The notes beneath the pieces are model-generated. The model did not search any database, was not told where the DNA came from, and saw only the letters and a program-made list of their open reading frames with translations. Below are positions 62,146-64,000 of a DNA stretch of 64,000 bases, piece after piece. Origin of the DNA: Spirochaetaceae bacterium (GTDB lineage: Bacteria > Myxococcota_A > UBA9160 > UBA4427). Within the stretch, counting starts at the first letter, position 1; every line of letters begins with the position of its first letter. The stretch spans positions 248,001-312,000 of the forward strand of contig JACKFD010000002.1 in NCBI GenBank assembly GCA_020632655.1. Reading direction: 5' to 3'. Position numbers and translations under genes: made by a program.

Positions 62146-63451
62146 TCGGCGGATCACCCTCGGCGTGCTCGGCGGCATCCTGGTCGGCCTGCTCGTCTGG
62201 CTGCGCTGGGGGATCGAGTGGGAGGAGCGGGAGGTCGATCGGGGCTATGGCGAGGAGGCGCTGCGCAACGACTTCCTCGCCGCCGAGCGCTTCCTGCGCA
62301 AGCAGGGCATCGAGACCGAGACCGCGACCGGCATGGCCCGGCTCGACGCCCTGCCGCCCACGAGCGACATGCTGCTGCTGTCGGCCTCGCGCGTGTCCTT
62401 GAGCGAGCGCCGTCGGCAGGCGCTGCTCGCCTGGGTCCTCGACGGGGGGCGGCTCTTCGTCGTGGCCGAGTCCGTCTTCGACGCCGAGCGTGGGGCGAGC
62501 GACGACGCCCTGCTCGACGCGATCGGGCTCTTCCGGGTGCCGCGCGACGACACCGACGACGACACCGACGACGACACCGACGACGAAGGCGAGGACGCAG
62601 TCGTGGACGAGGTCGATCAAGCGGGCGAGGACGATGGGGGCGACTTCGAGGATGAAGCCGAGGTCGAGTCGGTCGGCGAGGCCCCGGCGCCGGGCGAGGA
62701 GCGTGAGGAGGGGGGCGCGAAGACGCTCGGTGAAGCGCTCGCCGTGCGCGCCGAGCCAGCCCGATGCGTAGAGGACCCCGCACAGCTCTCGATCCTCGCG
62801 AGCGCGTCGCACGGCGATCTCCGGCTCGAGCTCGCGTCGCCGGACGAGCTCGTCGCGGACGAGCCCGAGGTGGTGCGGAGCGTCTTCTCGGACGACCGGC
62901 AGATCGCGATCCTGCCGGTCGGGCGGGGGCGACTCGTCGCCGTGACCTCGATCGTCCCCTTCCGCAACGGGCGCATCCATTGCCACGATCACGCCTTCTT
63001 CCTCTACGTCGCGGCCGAGGGCGTCGACAAGGTCTGGCTGCTCCACGATCCCGAGGTCCCTTCGCTCTCCGAGCTCGTGCTGCAGGCGATGCCCGTGACG
63101 ACCCTCGGGCTGCTCGCGCTGGTCGGTCTCCTCGCGGCGAGCCGGTCCTTGCGCTTCGGGGTGCCGGACGCGCTGCCCGAGGCGGGCCGGCGCCGGCTGC
63201 GGGAGCATCTCGAGGCCAGTGCCCGCTTCCACCGTCGCAAGGGCGGCTTCGCCACGCTGCATCGTTCTCTGCTCGTCGATCTCCTGCGGGCCCCCGCGGC
63301 GGCTACGGAGTCGACGCGGGCGCGCTGGGCGTCTCGAGCGGGCGTCGAGGCCGAGCAGGCGCGGCTCGCCTTCTCGGAGGCGGTGCCCTGGACACGACGC
63401 GAGATCGTCGCGCGGGTGCGCGCGATGGCCCGCTTGAGGAGGACGAGATGA
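62138..63451 (+). CDS. DUF4350 membrane-anchored protein with acidic insert
   Basis: 437 residues. One N-terminal membrane helix (LGVLGGILVGLLVWLRW), then the DUF4350 region (ERFLRKQGIETETATGMARL; LSERRRQALLAWVLDGGRLFVVAES). A highly acidic insert at residues ~138-200 begins with DDTDDDTDDDTDDE. A second helix near residue 325 (TTLGLLALVGLLAAS) and a soluble C-terminus follow. GGGAGGGGG lies before the ATG. DUF4350 proteins accompany DUF4129, SpoIIM and MoxR; the function is unknown. Its TGA overlaps the ATG of the MoxR gene (ATGA). Confidence 0.82.
   Translation: MRSRRITLGVLGGILVGLLVWLRWGIEWEEREVDRGYGEEALRNDFLAAERFLRKQGIETETATGMARLDALPPTSDMLLLSASRVSLSERRRQALLAWVLDGGRLFVVAESVFDAERGASDDALLDAIGLFRVPRDDTDDDTDDDTDDEGEDAVVDEVDQAGEDDGGDFEDEAEVESVGEAPAPGEEREEGGAKTLGEALAVRAEPARCVEDPAQLSILASASHGDLRLELASPDELVADEPEVVRSVFSDDRQIAILPVGRGRLVAVTSIVPFRNGRIHCHDHAFFLYVAAEGVDKVWLLHDPEVPSLSELVLQAMPVTTLGLLALVGLLAASRSLRFGVPDALPEAGRRRLREHLEASARFHRRKGGFATLHRSLLVDLLRAPAAATESTRARWASRAGVEAEQARLAFSEAVPWTRREIVARVRAMARLRRTR
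62546..62581 (+). repeat. Three tandem 12-bp units encoding Asp-Asp-Thr-Asp
   Basis: GACGACACCGAC occurs three times in a row, at 62546-62557, 62558-62569 and 62570-62581, within the acidic insert of the DUF4350 gene. The unit is a multiple of three, so copy-number changes keep the frame. Confidence 0.9.
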
Positions 63452-64000
63452 ACGGGGTGCTGTCGCCGACGGACGAGGTGATTGCTGCTCGCGATCGGAT
63501 CCGCAGCGTGCGGGAGGAGATCGCCAAGGCCGTGATCGGACAAGCGGTGGTCGTCGATCACCTCCTGGTCGGGCTGCTCGCCGGGGGGCACGTGCTGATC
63601 GAGGGGGTTCCGGGTCTCGGCAAGACCTTGATGGTGCGTGCGCTGGCCCGGACCTTCGGCGGCCGCTTCGCGCGCGTGCAGTTCACGCCCGACCTCATGC
63701 CGAGCGACGTGACGGGGCACGAGCTCTTCGATTCGACGACGGGCGGCTTCACCTTCCGCAAGGGGCCCGCCTTCACGAACCTCCTGCTGGCGGACGAGAT
63801 CAACCGGTCGCCGGCCAAGACCCAGGCTGCGCTGCTCGAGGTCATGCAGGAGCGACAGGTCACGACCGAGGGGCGTGCGCTGCCGCTCGATCGACCCTTC
63901 ATGGTGATGGCGACGCAGAACCCCTTCGAGCAGGAGGGGACCTATCCGTTGCCCGAGTCGGAGCTCGACCGCTTCCTGATGAAGGTGCTCGTCGGCTATC
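63448..64000 (+). CDS. MoxR-type AAA+ ATPase (5' part, runs off the window)
   Basis: 184 codons are visible. Walker A is GVPGLGKT at residues 53-60, Walker B LLLADEIN at 112-119, followed by the MoxR signature QAALLEVMQERQVT and ATQNPFEQEGTYPLPE. MoxR ATPases act as chaperone-like partners that insert metal cofactors or assemble complexes, usually with DUF58 and von Willebrand factor proteins; those could follow to the right. The ATG lies in the stop codon of the DUF4350 gene (ATGA), and GAGGAGGACG precedes it, so it closes the visible part of this six-gene operon. Confidence 0.92.
   Translation, partial: MNGVLSPTDEVIAARDRIRSVREEIAKAVIGQAVVVDHLLVGLLAGGHVLIEGVPGLGKTLMVRALARTFGGRFARVQFTPDLMPSDVTGHELFDSTTGGFTFRKGPAFTNLLLADEINRSPAKTQAALLEVMQERQVTTEGRALPLDRPFMVMATQNPFEQEGTYPLPESELDRFLMKVLVGY

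Noticed and set aside
1..64000. CRISPR arrays, transposases, prophage structural genes and rRNA
   Set aside because: None seen; the only regular repeats are the short tandem arrays listed, which lack spacer-repeat alternation.

Overview
The window is very GC-rich (by eye about two thirds G+C), densely coded on both strands, with AAGGAG-type ribosome binding sites, ATGA/GTGA overlaps between operon genes, a CCA-encoding tRNA gene and several secreted proteins ending in PEP-CTERM-type sorting signals. I infer a Gram-negative, probably uncultured, 'deltaproteobacterial'-type heterotroph (Myxococcota, Binatota or a relative). The lineage is inferred from gene content; no marker gene here proves it.

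Left part (1-14.2 kb). A cation:proton antiporter fragment and a long FadE-type acyl-CoA dehydrogenase precede a ferritin nanocompartment locus: an encapsulated ferritin overlapped by its encapsulin shell gene, behind three tandem 37-bp repeats. Next come a KshA-like Rieske oxygenase, two surface-protein genes (one broken by an in-frame amber codon), an amidohydrolase/CitE-like pair, and a plus-strand cassette of ketosteroid isomerase, EthD protein, second Rieske oxygenase, a 115-aa unknown and a luciferase-like flavin enzyme. The isomerase keeps Tyr14, Asp38 and Asp99. With the thiolase/DUF35 pair near 20-22 kb this points to steroid or sterol-like substrates.

Middle part (14.4-37 kb). This is an accessory, surface-protein-rich stretch: a large secreted orphan, a CHRD/PEP-CTERM protein, an sbtA-sbtB-fabI gene run behind an imperfect palindrome, a tail-fibre-like protein coupled to a phospholipase C-like enzyme, a TPR-bearing sulfatase-fold lipoprotein, a beta-carbonic anhydrase and a HAF-repeat PEP-CTERM protein. 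Decay is common here: a frameshifted calcium-binding-protein remnant, a PEP-CTERM gene shifted in a C7 run, and a beta-helix gene cut off at a ~60-bp dispersed repeat. A tRNA-Arg(UCG) gene closes the stretch.

Right part (37.4-64 kb). A conserved protein of unknown function, a CrtI-like oxidoreductase and a Baeyer-Villiger monooxygenase (BVMO) precede a TetR gene with a perfect 20-bp palindrome at its start. Behind it run nine closely spaced plus-strand genes: a second BVMO, two amidohydrolases, an enoyl-CoA hydratase-like protein, a molybdopterin oxidoreductase, a beta-keto acid cleavage enzyme, a TauD-type dioxygenase, a SnoaL-like protein and an EthD-like protein. I read them as one undescribed TetR-controlled catabolic operon for a ketone or alicyclic compound. 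After an outer-membrane protein, an SDR, a secernin-type hydrolase and a small XRE regulator, the window ends in a tightly overlapped membrane operon: membrane protein, RDD, SpoIIM, DUF4129, DUF4350 and MoxR.
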